From Labrenzia sp. CE80 (GTDB taxonomy: Bacteria > Pseudomonadota > Alphaproteobacteria > Rhizobiales > Stappiaceae), in the NCBI RefSeq assembly GCF_009650605.1, contig NZ_WAJT01000002.1, positions 434,001 to 498,000 on the forward strand: a stretch of 64,000 nt of DNA, given 5' to 3'. Positions within the stretch are counted from its first letter, which is position 1; each line of letters begins with the position of its first letter. The translations under genes and the position numbers were made by a program. This document shows, one piece after another, positions 1-8,657 of this stretch. The notes under the pieces were generated by a model. It searched no databases, was not told the DNA's origin, and saw only the letters and a program-made list of their open reading frames with translations.

Positions 1-18
1 TAGACTCCGCTCAAATGC

Positions 19-705
19 TTAAGAACCTGTTAACTCCTTTGGCGGCAGACCGCCGAGCGCCTTAGCTAGAAACCGACCTGCGATGACCATACCACGCTCG
101 TCAATGGTGTGACCCAAGTCGTCGAGAAGGTGGCTCTCGACAGAGATATTTGACTCGAGCAACGCATTTGACGCGGCATCCAGGTGATGAGGGTCAACGA
201 CGTCATCGTCCTGACCATGGACAAGGAGGACGGGCGCTTGGCTTTGAATGTCAGTAAGCTGGTCCGCGCCGGGCAGGAGACCTGAGTAGGCGATCAGGGC
301 GGCGGGAGGGTGCCGACGGCGGAGGCCGACTTGAAGTGTGAGCATAGCCCCCTGGCTAAAGCCAACGATCGCGAGCTCGTTGTCACTGAGACCGAGCGCG
401 GAGAGCTCCGCATCGATGAAGGCATTGAGCAGCGGGGCGGAGGCCTCTGCGCCGATGCGATACTCCCGCAAATTACGCTCCTGCAGCGCAAACCATTGAC
501 GCCCACCAACCATTTCGGACGGGAGGCGCTCTGGCGCATCCGGCGCTACAAAGGCGGCGTCTGGCAGAACTGCTGACCAGGCACGTCCGAGATCAATCAA
601 GTCCGCGCCATCGGCACCGTATCCGTGCAGGATGATGACGAGCTGCCGTGCCGGCGTTCCCGAGGCAGGGAACACGCGCGGTCCATTCAATGTGATTGGT
701 GTCAT
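19..705 (-). CDS. Phospholipase/carboxylesterase-family alpha/beta hydrolase
   Basis: A 228-residue serine hydrolase of the small esterase (YpfH / acyl-protein-thioesterase-like) group. An early HGYGADG segment (about residues 27-33) would form the oxyanion region. GFSQGAM (about 115-121) is the nucleophile elbow with the catalytic Ser. VHGQDDDVVD (about 163-172) holds the acid residue, and LGHTID (about 198-203) carries the catalytic His. No signal peptide is seen, so it should be cytoplasmic. It lies 31 bases downstream of the radical SAM gene on the same strand and may share its transcript. The ATG has only a weak Shine-Dalgarno-like GAAAG. The family is clear; the natural ester substrate is not. 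Confidence 0.9.
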   Translation of the reverse strand: MTPITLNGPRVFPASGTPARQLVIILHGYGADGADLIDLGRAWSAVLPDAAFVAPDAPERLPSEMVGGRQWFALQERNLREYRIGAEASAPLLNAFIDAELSALGLSDNELAIVGFSQGAMLTLQVGLRRRHPPAALIAYSGLLPGADQLTDIQSQAPVLLVHGQDDDVVDPHHLDAASNALLESNISVESHLLDDLGHTIDERGMVIAGRFLAKALGGLPPKELTGS

Positions 706-736
706 GAACTTTCAACGTGGCTTAAGAAACAGCGAT

Positions 737-2344
737 CTATTCGGCAGCTACGAGAGAAGGTGCATTCCAGGCGCCACTTTCGATCTCCTCGATTTGCTTG
801 TCGATCTCATTGATGACGAAGCGCGAGAATGGCCCCAGATGAACATATAGAGCGAGCATCATCATCACTGGCTTGATTGCCCGAAAGTTGGTGAAAGCTG
901 TTGCGGCGAGTGTGCGCCAGAAGGGGCCGCGATAAGTCGTGTTTGTGAAGGTCATTGCCCAGACGAGGCGCCCGAACATCTGCAGATCGTGAAAGAGGCC
1001 AGCGCCGAAAAGGGATCCGTTTGCGCCCTTCATGTTCAGCATCTTTGCAACGTTTCGAACGCGTCCGAAATAAGCCTCTGGACCATAAACCCGATCTATG
1101 ACGGTCTTGAAATCACGCAGGATCGCGGCTCGGTCGCGGCGCGTTTCAAAGTTAAGTCCCGCCGTGCACTGGTCTCCGGCCTCTGTGTCGGGGTCATCGG
1201 TCGCAAAATCCGCGTGCAGCCGTCCTTCTGATGCCAGTCTGCGGGTGAGCTGTGTGTTGGGAAGTGCATAGAGCAGACCCGTCATGGCGACCGGTATGGC
1301 TGCTTCCTCGATCAATTCTGAAATTTCAGTTGCAACCTGATCGCTTTCTTCATCGAACCCGACGATGAACCCGGCCAGCACGAAAATGCCAGCGTCGTAG
1401 ATCTGGTGAACGCTTTTTGCGATATCGCGTCGGGTGTTCTGTTTCTTGCGCGTCGCGACAAGTACCTCTGGGTCCGGGCTTTCAATGCCGATAAATACGG
1501 AGAAGAAGCTCGCTGCTTGAAGTAGCGACAACAACTCCTTGTCATCAGCGAGGTTGAGCGATGCTTCGGTGGACATTTCGAAGGGATAGTTCTTGTCCTT
1601 CTGCCAGGTGACAAGATCAGGGAGGAAGCCCTTCACCGCCTTCTTGTTTCCGATCAGATTGTCATCAACAAAATCGACATGCCCACGATATCCGAGCTCA
1701 TATAGCCTATCGAGCTCTGCCAGCATTTGTTCGTTGGTTTTGGTGCGTGGGCGCCGTCCATACAATTCTATGATGTCGCAGAATTCACAGGTGAAGGGGC
1801 AGCCACGCGAATACTGTACGCCGATCTGCACGTAGTTCTTGAATGTCAAAAGGTCGAAGCGTGGAATTGGGCTCGTGGTAACATCCGCCTTGAATTTCTC
1901 TGCAGTAAAACATCCTTCACGTTCGCCGCCCTCCCAGGCTGCGATGAATGCGTCAAGGATGCCTTCTGCTTCCCCCAGAACGCGAAAGTCTGCGCCGATG
2001 TAGATTTCCGGGCTGGAGGTCGCGTCAGGGCCACCGACGACGACCGGAATGCCTTTGGCCTTGCAGGTGCGGATCATCGCGAGAGAGTCTGCCTGCTGGG
2101 GCAGCATGCCCCCCGTCATGACCATGTCGGCCCAGTCCAGATTCTCGTCGGAAAGGTCCTCGGTGTTTCGATCAACGAGGCGGACGTTCCAGTTTTCCGG
2201 CAACATGGCGGCAACAGTTATGAGGCCAAGCGGGGGAGCAGGATATTTTGCCCCGACCATCTCACAGGTGGCGCCGTAGTTCCAAAAAGAACCAGCATTG
2301 AAGCGTGGGTAAACGAGCAAAACATTGCATGCAGCGGTCGTCAT
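737..2344 (-). CDS. B12-binding radical SAM protein (DUF4070 type)
   Basis: A 535-residue protein with an N-terminal cobalamin-binding-like Rossmann domain (about residues 10-140), a radical SAM core whose cluster motif reads RGCPFTCEFCD (CxxxCxxC, about residue 180), and a C-terminal helical DUF4070-type region. The first domain has no DxHxxG cobalamin-ligand motif, as is common in B12-dependent radical SAM enzymes. Relatives methylate or rearrange lipids and natural products, but the substrate cannot be read here. An in-frame ATG six codons upstream exists, but GGGAG sits just before position 2344 and inside the longer version, so 2344 is preferred. The esterase gene follows. Confidence 0.88.
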   Translation of the reverse strand: MTTAACNVLLVYPRFNAGSFWNYGATCEMVGAKYPAPPLGLITVAAMLPENWNVRLVDRNTEDLSDENLDWADMVMTGGMLPQQADSLAMIRTCKAKGIPVVVGGPDATSSPEIYIGADFRVLGEAEGILDAFIAAWEGGEREGCFTAEKFKADVTTSPIPRFDLLTFKNYVQIGVQYSRGCPFTCEFCDIIELYGRRPRTKTNEQMLAELDRLYELGYRGHVDFVDDNLIGNKKAVKGFLPDLVTWQKDKNYPFEMSTEASLNLADDKELLSLLQAASFFSVFIGIESPDPEVLVATRKKQNTRRDIAKSVHQIYDAGIFVLAGFIVGFDEESDQVATEISELIEEAAIPVAMTGLLYALPNTQLTRRLASEGRLHADFATDDPDTEAGDQCTAGLNFETRRDRAAILRDFKTVIDRVYGPEAYFGRVRNVAKMLNMKGANGSLFGAGLFHDLQMFGRLVWAMTFTNTTYRGPFWRTLAATAFTNFRAIKPVMMMLALYVHLGPFSRFVINEIDKQIEEIESGAWNAPSLVAAE

Positions 2345-2437
2345 GAATTCTCCCGAAGGCAAAAAAGGAACGAAAAAGACCGTCTGAAGATAGCGTACTC
2401 AAAAATGTGGGCGGAAAAAGGAAAACCTTACATGAGG

Positions 2438-2467
2438 GCAAAATAAAAGGGCGGCCGAGCCGCCCTT
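2438..2467 (-). terminator. Rho-independent terminator of the cold-shock gene
   Basis: A perfect 9-bp stem (2447-2455 with 2459-2467, 3-base loop) is followed on the minus strand by a T-rich run (TTTTATTTT). It sits 25 bases after the stop of the minus-strand cold-shock gene. A second small hairpin (2476-2481 with 2485-2490) lies directly at the stop codon. Confidence 0.85.
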
Positions 2468-2491
2468 CGGAGGGTGTAAAGTGTCTTTACT

Positions 2492-2692
2492 TTACAGGAC
2501 TTTCAGGTCTTCGGCCATTGCTCGGCCTCGGCGCCACTCGAGATCATAGGCCACGAGTTGGCCTTCACTCAGGGTGTCAATTCCAGATCGGCGAAGCGCC
2601 GATATATCGACAAGGATATCTTCCCCGTCTTCCGGTTCGATCGTGCCGACTCCGCGGCAAATATCAAACCATTTTACATTGCCATGTTGCAT
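2492..2692 (-). CDS. Divergent cold-shock-domain protein
   Basis: A 66-residue single cold-shock domain, the usual length for a CspA-type protein, starting with the hallmark GNVKWFD strand. The two RNA-binding motifs are heavily altered. RNP1, normally KGFGFI, reads RGVGTI (residues 13-18). RNP2, normally VFVHI, reads ILVDI (26-30). The aromatic and His residues that stack on nucleic acid are replaced by V, T, L and D, while Trp8 and Phe9 remain. The C-terminus (GRAMAEDLKVL) keeps the family pattern. The fold is probably conserved but nucleic-acid binding may be weak or changed. It has its own terminator and a long upstream leader, so it is likely monocistronic. Confidence 0.85.
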   Translation of the reverse strand: MQHGNVKWFDICRGVGTIEPEDGEDILVDISALRRSGIDTLSEGQLVAYDLEWRRGRAMAEDLKVL

Positions 2693-3028
2693 GGACTTCT
2701 ACTTTCCAAATTCAAACTCAATTCATCTTGAACGCTGGAGGGTTACTCCAAATTTTCGACGTCTTGATGACAGATATTGTTGTAATAATTGCGCTTGTCT
2801 GAATGACAGCAGCAGCTTGAATCAGCGTTTCGCATATAGATTAACGTAGCGTTATTGAAGTGCGTGTCGCTGATTGAAAACAGGCGAAATATCTCGATAC
2901 CGAAATCTACCTCCTAAACGATCTTTAGATAAGTAGTCTTCCGGAGAATACAAGAGTCAGTCTTGCGCGGGCCTTGCGTAGAATTATAAGGCCCGCGCGA
3001 GCGATATTAAGTGTCTTGGGAGCAGATC
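2693..3028. other. Intergenic: cold-shock leader and an inverted repeat
   Basis: This 336-base gap lies between two minus-strand genes. The part next to 2692 would be the promoter and a long 5' leader of the cold-shock gene, with a purine-rich GGAAAG about 9 bases before its ATG. An 11-bp inverted repeat (2965-2975 with 2988-2998, 12-base loop) lies past the ytoQ stop. It has no T-tract on either strand, so it may be a factor-assisted terminator or an mRNA-stabilising hairpin. I see no convincing ORF. Confidence 0.5.
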
Positions 3029-3487
3029 CTATCCCGCGAGCTCGCCGCGGATCGCGTAGCGAAGAATGTCGACCACTTGGGCTGACGTCTCGGCAACAGC
3101 AAGTGCCGCTGCGTCTACCTCTTTCAAAGGATGTGTCAGGGCGGGATCGTGAAGGACTATAAGGGATTTTCCAAGCGCCGACGCATAGCCGGCATCAAAT
3201 GCGGCGTTCCACTGCTTATATTTGTCACCGAAGCGAACGACGACAATATCGGCTTTCTCTATGAGCGTACGCGTGCGGATAGCATTCACTTTCGCGCCTT
3301 TGTGATCGTACCAGAACTTCTTTTCCTCACCGCCAAGAATGTGTGCGCCGCAATCATCGCTGGCGCTGTGGTCGGTGACTGGCGCACTGAACGTCACGGG
3401 CAGATTGAGAGCTTCCGCTCCATTTTTGATCTGCTCACGCCAATCAGTATGGATCTCGCCTGACAGATAGACAGACCAATTCGACAT
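3029..3487 (-). CDS. ytoQ: YtoQ family protein
   Basis: A 152-residue cytoplasmic protein of the YtoQ family, related in fold to nucleoside 2-deoxyribosyltransferases. It opens with SVYLSGEIHTDWREQI and has a central block around KFWYDHKGAKVNAIRTRTLI, followed by ADIVVVRFG, all of which match the family. The enzymatic role of YtoQ proteins is not established to my knowledge. The start has a strong GAGGGGG seven bases upstream. It sits alone between the cold-shock gene and a divergent peroxiredoxin gene. Confidence 0.85.
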   Translation of the reverse strand: MSNWSVYLSGEIHTDWREQIKNGAEALNLPVTFSAPVTDHSASDDCGAHILGGEEKKFWYDHKGAKVNAIRTRTLIEKADIVVVRFGDKYKQWNAAFDAGYASALGKSLIVLHDPALTHPLKEVDAAALAVAETSAQVVDILRYAIRGELAG

Positions 3488-3753
3488 TTCCGTACCCCCT
3501 CAAAGGCCTTGTATTTGGAGACAGCAAGCTGCAGTTGATACTGCATGTCTGTCAATATCGTTGCACAGGCCAGCATGGAGGTTTCATCCGGCCAAGGAAG
3601 CGAGTTGTGACGATTTGAGTTGAGAAACCGCTTGTGGGTTGTGTGACGGGTAATTACCTGTCTTCTGGCAGCGTCTTGCGGATTAAATGATTGTTCGCGA
3701 ATGATGCCGCTTTCCCACCGTTGGTCACATTTCAGAACTGAAGGATTTAGTTT

Positions 3754-4389
3754 ATGTCAGCGCTTTTGATTGGCGATGAAGCCCCCGATTTCGAGGTCGA
3801 TACTACGGATGGCGTCATTCGCTTCCATGACGTGATCGAAGGCTCCTGGGCCGTTCTCTTCTCCCACCCCAAAGATTTCACGCCCGTCTGCACGACGGAA
3901 CTGGGCATGACTGCAAAACTGAAGGATGACTTTGACGCGCGCGGCGTAAAAGTATTCGGTGTGTCGGTTGATCCGATCGACGATCATCGCGCTTGGATCG
4001 GTGACATACAGGAAACGCAGGGTGTTGCTCTGAATTTTCCATTGATCGCCGACCCGAAACGCGAAGTGGCGACGAAATACGGCATGATCCATCCAAATGC
4101 CAATGACACGCTGACAGTCAGGTCGCTTTTCGTCATCGGTCCCGACAAGAAGATCAAGCTCAAGATTGAGTATCCGGCGTCGACCGGCAGAAACTTTGAC
4201 GAGGTGATGCGAGTCATCGACTCCTTGCAGCTCACCGCAAAGCACAAGGTCGCGACTCCTGCGAACTGGAAGTCCGGTGAGGACGTGATCATCGTTCCAG
4301 CTGTGAGTGATGATGAGGCCAAGGAGAAATACCCTGAGGGCTGGAAAACGTTGAAGCCTTATCTGCGCATCGTGCCGATGCCGAAATAG
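3754..4389 (+). CDS. 1-Cys peroxiredoxin (Prx6/AhpC-TSA)
   Basis: A 211-residue cytosolic thiol peroxidase that reduces H2O2 and organic hydroperoxides. The peroxidatic cysteine lies in HPKDFTPVCTTELG (about residues 35-48). No resolving cysteine follows, which with the C-terminal extension (about residues 160-211, ending in a tryptophan/proline-rich segment) marks the Prx6 one-Cys type. A GAAGGA precedes the ATG. The 266-base upstream gap shared with divergent ytoQ should hold its promoter, but I cannot pick out an OxyR site by eye. The gene is convergent with the chemoreceptor gene that follows. Confidence 0.95.
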   Translation: MSALLIGDEAPDFEVDTTDGVIRFHDVIEGSWAVLFSHPKDFTPVCTTELGMTAKLKDDFDARGVKVFGVSVDPIDDHRAWIGDIQETQGVALNFPLIADPKREVATKYGMIHPNANDTLTVRSLFVIGPDKKIKLKIEYPASTGRNFDEVMRVIDSLQLTAKHKVATPANWKSGEDVIIVPAVSDDEAKEKYPEGWKTLKPYLRIVPMPK

Positions 4390-4400
4390 ACTTCTGATAC

Positions 4401-4434
4401 AAAGACAAAAACACCCGCGGCGTGCCGCGGGTGT
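4401..4434 (-). terminator. Terminator between convergent peroxiredoxin and chemoreceptor genes
   Basis: A perfect 10-bp GC-rich stem (4411-4420 with 4425-4434, loop CGTG). On the minus strand it is followed by TTTTTGTCTTT, a good intrinsic terminator for the chemoreceptor gene. The plus-strand side has only a weak T-run but the hairpin may serve both genes. Confidence 0.85.
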
Positions 4435-4464
4435 TGCATCTCGGGATAGCTTCTGCTCGTGGTA

Positions 4465-6150
4465 TTAGGCAGCGCGAACCTGGGAGAGGAATTGGTGCAT
4501 TGCATCGCGAAGATGGGTGCTCCGCTCATGCAATTGCTCCACAGAGCTACGCATGTCCGAACTGAGATCTCCGGTCTTGCTGGCGGAAGAACTCACCTCA
4601 GTGATCGATTGAGAAACACCGAGGGTTCCATCGGCTGCCTCTGTCACGTTGCTTGCAATCTCGCTCGTTGCCGCATCTTGTTGTTCTGTTGAAACGGCCA
4701 TCTGGGATGTGCGTTCAGCAATTGAGCGAACCATGTCGGCGACGCTTGCGGTCGCTGAGATGCTGTCGTCGGCTGCTTCGCGCATTTCTGAAATCTGACG
4801 GTCGATTTCTTCAGTTGCCTTTGATGTTTGCTCGGCGAGCGCCTTGACCTCTGAGGCGACGACCGCGAAACCCTTGCCTGCATCACCGGCTCGAGCTGCC
4901 TCGATGGTGGCGTTCAGCGCCAGCAGGTTGGTCTGCTCGGCGATATCAGTGATTAAGCTGGTCACATCACCGATTTTTGCCACCACTTGCTGGAGCGTCG
5001 CTACGGCCTGATTGGATCGTTCAACCTCGGTCGATGCGTCATCAGCGAGTTTTGAAGACGCACGAACCTGCTCGTTGATTTCGCGAATGGACGCCGAGAG
5101 TTCTTCGGTTGCCCCAGCGACCGTGTTCACGTTGCCTGTTGCCTGTTCGGCAGCGGCCGAAACAGACATAGCTTGCTGGGTCGTTCCATTTGCAATGTTG
5201 AAGAGTGTTTCCGACTTCTCATTCAAGCTGCCAAGAGAATGAATAATCTCTTCGCTGGCACCCATCACCTTTGCCTCGAATTCGGCGGCAACGCGATCCA
5301 TCTCAGCCTGTTTTTCGACGTCGGCATTTTCGCGCTGGCGCGCTGAGTCGGCTTCCAGGTCACGGTTCTTGATCAGGTTCATGCGGAAGATTCCGAGAGC
5401 GCCTGCCATGGTTCCGATCTCGTCGGACCGATTACTAAAGTCGATTTCCTGGGTGGTGTCCCCCTTAGCCAAGCTGTCAACGATACGATTAAGCTTGCTG
5501 AGTGGACGCGACACCAGAGTGTTGTTGATGAAGCCAAGAATGACGGCAAATGCTACGATAAGAAGAGCACTTGTTAGGGCGATGCTCTTCACGAGCTGAA
5601 GTTGCGCATCCTGGGCGCCAAGGAAATTGCTCTTGCTTGTTTCCAACGCTTCAGTCAAGCGCGCCGAGGTGGTCTCGATATTTTGCATCAAGGCGCGACT
5701 TTCTGGTGTCAGCTCCAGCGCGCGCGCAAGGTCAACCGTTTCGGGTGCGCGCATGTAGCTGACCTGCTTCTGCACGAACGTTCCGTACCAGGTCGACCAT
5801 GCAGTCCGCATTTCATCGAGGCGAGTAGCTTCCTGAGGAATGGTGCTTTGAATGTCTGACTTCAGACTGTCAAATCGGTCCACAATGTCTGAAGAGAGGT
5901 TCGCCGAGCGGTCGCGCCAGTCGCGGTCGCCAGTGAGCAGAAAGGTTTTCACCGCCAGTGCCTGGTCGTAGATCTCGCTCTTTAACTCAAGAGACTGTGT
6001 GGTCACCGAACTGACTGTGGATGCCGCATGTACTTGGTCGAGTGCTGATACAGTTTTGAAGTAGGTCAAGCCACCGGCAATGGCGCCGATCAACGCCAGT
6101 ATCGAAAAAGCGGCTGCGCCTTTTTTGGTGACGGAGATGTTTCCGAGCAT
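4465..6150 (-). CDS. Methyl-accepting chemotaxis protein
   Basis: A 561-residue transmembrane chemoreceptor. TM1 is at about residues 11-31, a helical periplasmic domain of about 150 residues follows (four-helix-bundle/CHASE3-like), then TM2 at about 189-210, a HAMP domain, and a long cytoplasmic signalling coil with the conserved hairpin tip DIAEQTNLLALNATIEAARAG that binds CheA/CheW. No C-terminal CheR-binding pentapeptide is seen. The start at 6150 is chosen because the longer frame overlaps the upstream gene and lacks a membrane-protein N-terminus; AAGAGAGA precedes it. It begins 19 bases after a secreted Cache-like protein gene, so the two are almost certainly one operon. Confidence 0.93.
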   Translation of the reverse strand: MLGNISVTKKGAAAFSILALIGAIAGGLTYFKTVSALDQVHAASTVSSVTTQSLELKSEIYDQALAVKTFLLTGDRDWRDRSANLSSDIVDRFDSLKSDIQSTIPQEATRLDEMRTAWSTWYGTFVQKQVSYMRAPETVDLARALELTPESRALMQNIETTSARLTEALETSKSNFLGAQDAQLQLVKSIALTSALLIVAFAVILGFINNTLVSRPLSKLNRIVDSLAKGDTTQEIDFSNRSDEIGTMAGALGIFRMNLIKNRDLEADSARQRENADVEKQAEMDRVAAEFEAKVMGASEEIIHSLGSLNEKSETLFNIANGTTQQAMSVSAAAEQATGNVNTVAGATEELSASIREINEQVRASSKLADDASTEVERSNQAVATLQQVVAKIGDVTSLITDIAEQTNLLALNATIEAARAGDAGKGFAVVASEVKALAEQTSKATEEIDRQISEMREAADDSISATASVADMVRSIAERTSQMAVSTEQQDAATSEIASNVTEAADGTLGVSQSITEVSSSASKTGDLSSDMRSSVEQLHERSTHLRDAMHQFLSQVRAA

Positions 6151-6169
6151 GATGGGGTCTCTCTTCTTG

Positions 6170-6784
6170 TCAGCTTGCCGGCATGCTGCGGCGTAGCAAC
6201 TCGGTGAGGTTGACTTCGACGGTCGCTGAACCGATCGCTTTCGTTTTGGCTTCGTCGGCCAGCGCAAGGTTCAGCTGGGCGCGCCAGATCATGCGATCTT
6301 CGTCCCACTCTGCTTCATCGATAAAAACAGCATCGGGGCTGACGTCGAAGGTCTTCTGGAATTTCGCTTCGTCGCCTTGCCAATAGTCGCCTGTAATTGC
6401 GCTCTGTCCGACGTTCAGGCCATTGGCGTCCATGACAAACAGTTCGGTAAACAGGCCGACACTCTCGGCCTGAACGCGAAGGAGGTATATCGACAGCGGT
6501 GCACTGAGCGTTGCGGAGATTAGCGGCTTGTCATCATTCTCGCGTTCCGCCCGCCATTGGCCGTCGAGAGCGTCGATCTCATTTTGTGGCAGCGAACCCC
6601 TGAGATCGTTCTGGCTTTCGATGGAGAGAGCGACAATCGGATTGCCTAGCCATACACGTACGCTTTCGATGAAAGCTGGATTGATAAGGCTCTCCGGGTC
6701 AGGAGCCGGGGGCTGGGCAAGGACCTGATTTGGCGCAAAGGCCGCGAAAAGCGCCAAGGCTGAAGTTGATTTGAAATTTGTCAT
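6170..6784 (-). CDS. Secreted PDC/Cache-like sensor-domain protein
   Basis: A 204-residue protein with a signal peptide (cleavage probably after VLA-Q, about residue 23) and no other membrane segment, so periplasmic or exported. The block LFVMDANGLNVGQSA followed by TGDYWQGDE resembles the core strand and loop of PDC/Cache ligand-sensing domains, which are normally part of receptors rather than separate proteins. The start at 6784 has GGGTG just upstream; a GTG three codons earlier is less likely. The chemoreceptor gene follows after 19 bases. I infer it detects a small ligand and passes the signal to that receptor; the Cache assignment is by pattern only. Confidence 0.75.
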   Translation of the reverse strand: MTNFKSTSALALFAAFAPNQVLAQPPAPDPESLINPAFIESVRVWLGNPIVALSIESQNDLRGSLPQNEIDALDGQWRAERENDDKPLISATLSAPLSIYLLRVQAESVGLFTELFVMDANGLNVGQSAITGDYWQGDEAKFQKTFDVSPDAVFIDEAEWDEDRMIWRAQLNLALADEAKTKAIGSATVEVNLTELLRRSMPAS

Positions 6785-6949
6785 CCTGAACACCCTTTGA
6801 TGTTTTCAGGGTGATCATGCGTCTTAAATGATTAACGACTGATTTTTTTGAAGTGAAATTAGAATAAAATCAGGGAATAGGACTTTAAAAAATTGATTTA
6901 TTACGTAAAAAATATAAAATTAATGCTGTAATAATTCTTGTCTGTAATC

Positions 6950-7813
6950 TTAATCGTCAAAATTACCAATAATACTACTAAGTGCATTCTTGTAGTTTGA
7001 GAATTTGAAGTTGTAATTCAGTTCTGACTTTACGCGCGCATTTGAGACCCTTTTGTTTTCTCCGTAGAACGAACGGGCCATGGGCGTCAGATCCGCAGTC
7101 TCGAATGGAACCTCTGGAGGCGGTGCAACACCGAGCAACTCCGCGGCATAGGTCACCACGTCCTGCGGCGGCGCGGGCTCGTCGTCCGTCACGTTGTAGA
7201 TGCGCGTTTTCGGCTGCTGCATGGCAGCTTCGAGGGCTCCCGCGATGTCATCCACATGGATGCGGTTAAACACCTGCCCCGGCTTGATCAGCCGGCGCGC
7301 CTTGCCCTTCTTGAAGTTCTCAAAAACATTACGGCCGGGGCCATAGATACCCGACAGTCGAAAAATCTGGACCGGAAGTTCGTAGGTCTCAGCAAATTTC
7401 AGCCAGGCGTTTTCCGCGGCAACACGCTGAATTGAGCGCTTTGATACAGGCTTGCACGGGGTGTCTTCATCGACCCAGTCCCCATTGTGATTGCCATAGA
7501 CGCCGACGGTCGAGAGATAGCCGATCCATTGCGGGTGTCCTGCGGCAATGTCATCGCCATGACGGTGCAAGACGCGGTCGCCGGTCTCATCAGGCCCGAT
7601 TGAGATCAGGACATGAGTTGCCGTCTTGAGAGCAGCGGCGATGGCCTCCGTCGGCTCTTGCCCGTCAAATAGAAACGGCACAATGCCTTCGCTGTTCAGG
7701 CGTTCTGCCTTCTCGGCCGACCGCGTCGTTCCGCCGATCCAATCAAAGCGGTCTTTCACCCGCTCGATAAAAGCCCGTGATGAATAGCCGACGCCAAAGA
7801 CGAATAAGCGCAT
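6950..7813 (-). CDS. NAD(P)-dependent epimerase/dehydratase-like protein (YeeZ type)
   Basis: A 287-residue extended-SDR protein. The N-terminal dinucleotide-binding motif is the atypical FGVGYSSR rather than GxxGxxG, as in YeeZ-like members. A YLSTVGVYGN segment resembles the active-site Ser/Tyr strand, and FRLSGIYGPGRN with HVDDIAGALEAAM matches the family core. The substrate is unknown. The last 25 or so codons are clearly AT-richer than the rest and run into an AT-rich gap (6794-6949) with no gene. It follows the RNA methyltransferase gene by 10 bases. The ATG at 7813 is preferred over a TTG one codon earlier. Confidence 0.85.
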   Translation of the reverse strand: MRLFVFGVGYSSRAFIERVKDRFDWIGGTTRSAEKAERLNSEGIVPFLFDGQEPTEAIAAALKTATHVLISIGPDETGDRVLHRHGDDIAAGHPQWIGYLSTVGVYGNHNGDWVDEDTPCKPVSKRSIQRVAAENAWLKFAETYELPVQIFRLSGIYGPGRNVFENFKKGKARRLIKPGQVFNRIHVDDIAGALEAAMQQPKTRIYNVTDDEPAPPQDVVTYAAELLGVAPPPEVPFETADLTPMARSFYGENKRVSNARVKSELNYNFKFSNYKNALSSIIGNFDD

Positions 7814-7823
7814 CAATTCAGCC

Positions 7824-8657
7824 TCAAAGTTTCAGGTGCGGGCGGCGTATTTCGTAAAGGCAGATGCCCGTAGCAACGGCAAGATTCAAGCTGTCCGCCT
7901 GGCCGGCTTGCGGGATCCGGATCAACGTCTTGCAGGCCGCCGCCATTTCGTCGCTCAGCCCCTGCTGCTCATTTCCCATCACAAGAAGGACGGGTTCGCC
8001 ATATTCCGGCTCGCGGTAGTCGACGGAACCCTCGAGATGCGTTCCGGCCACGGTTCCAGGCCATTTTTTGATCAGCCCCTTGAACTGAGCGGCGCCAGCC
8101 TTCACGACGGGGACATGGAAAAGGGATCCCATTGTTGCGCGCACGGTTTCGACCGCAAACGGATCTGTGCAGTCGTCGATCAGGATCACGCCACTCGCGC
8201 CGACCGCATCAGCGGTTCGAATGATGGTGCCGAGATTGCCCGGATCACGTACCCGGTCCAGTGCGATCCAGACGGAAGACGTCCCGGGATCAATGTCCTC
8301 AAGTGCATGAAGCTTTTGCTCATAGACACCGACGACCATTTGCGGATTGTCTTTGCGGGTCATCGCGGACATGACGGCCGTATTGACTTCAAGGATCAAC
8401 GTGCCCTGAGTTTTTGCGGTTGCAGCCGCTTTCTGGGCGATCGGATTTTCGCGCGCCTCTGGACCCAGGGCGAGATAGCGGACAACCCACCCGGCTTCGA
8501 GCGCGTCCGTCGCCAGTTTGAGGCCCTCAGCTACGAACAACCCGGATTGTGTTCGGTGCTTGCGCTGGGAAACCAGCCCCTTGATTTCCTTGACGAGAGG
8601 GTTGGAGTGGCTGGTGATCTGTTTCACCGCGCCGATACGCTTTGGCATGTCGCTCAT
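7824..8657 (-). CDS. TrmH/SpoU-family RNA 2'-O-methyltransferase
   Basis: A 277-residue SPOUT-class RNA ribose methyltransferase. An N-terminal substrate-binding segment (about residues 10-100) precedes the knotted catalytic domain, with ALDRVRDPGNLGTIIRTAD (motif 1), the conserved VLLVMGNEQQGLS (motif 2) and IPQAGQADSLNLAVAT (motif 3). The target nucleoside, in tRNA or 23S rRNA, cannot be told from sequence. ATG 8657 overlaps the stop of the upstream methyltransferase as ATGA and has GGTGGAG six bases before it, so the pair is translationally coupled. Confidence 0.92.
   Translation of the reverse strand: MSDMPKRIGAVKQITSHSNPLVKEIKGLVSQRKHRTQSGLFVAEGLKLATDALEAGWVVRYLALGPEARENPIAQKAAATAKTQGTLILEVNTAVMSAMTRKDNPQMVVGVYEQKLHALEDIDPGTSSVWIALDRVRDPGNLGTIIRTADAVGASGVILIDDCTDPFAVETVRATMGSLFHVPVVKAGAAQFKGLIKKWPGTVAGTHLEGSVDYREPEYGEPVLLVMGNEQQGLSDEMAAACKTLIRIPQAGQADSLNLAVATGICLYEIRRPHLKL

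Noticed and set aside
2965..2998. 11-bp inverted repeat as an intrinsic terminator of ytoQ
   Set aside because: No T-run on either strand; kept only as a hairpin in the intergenic description.
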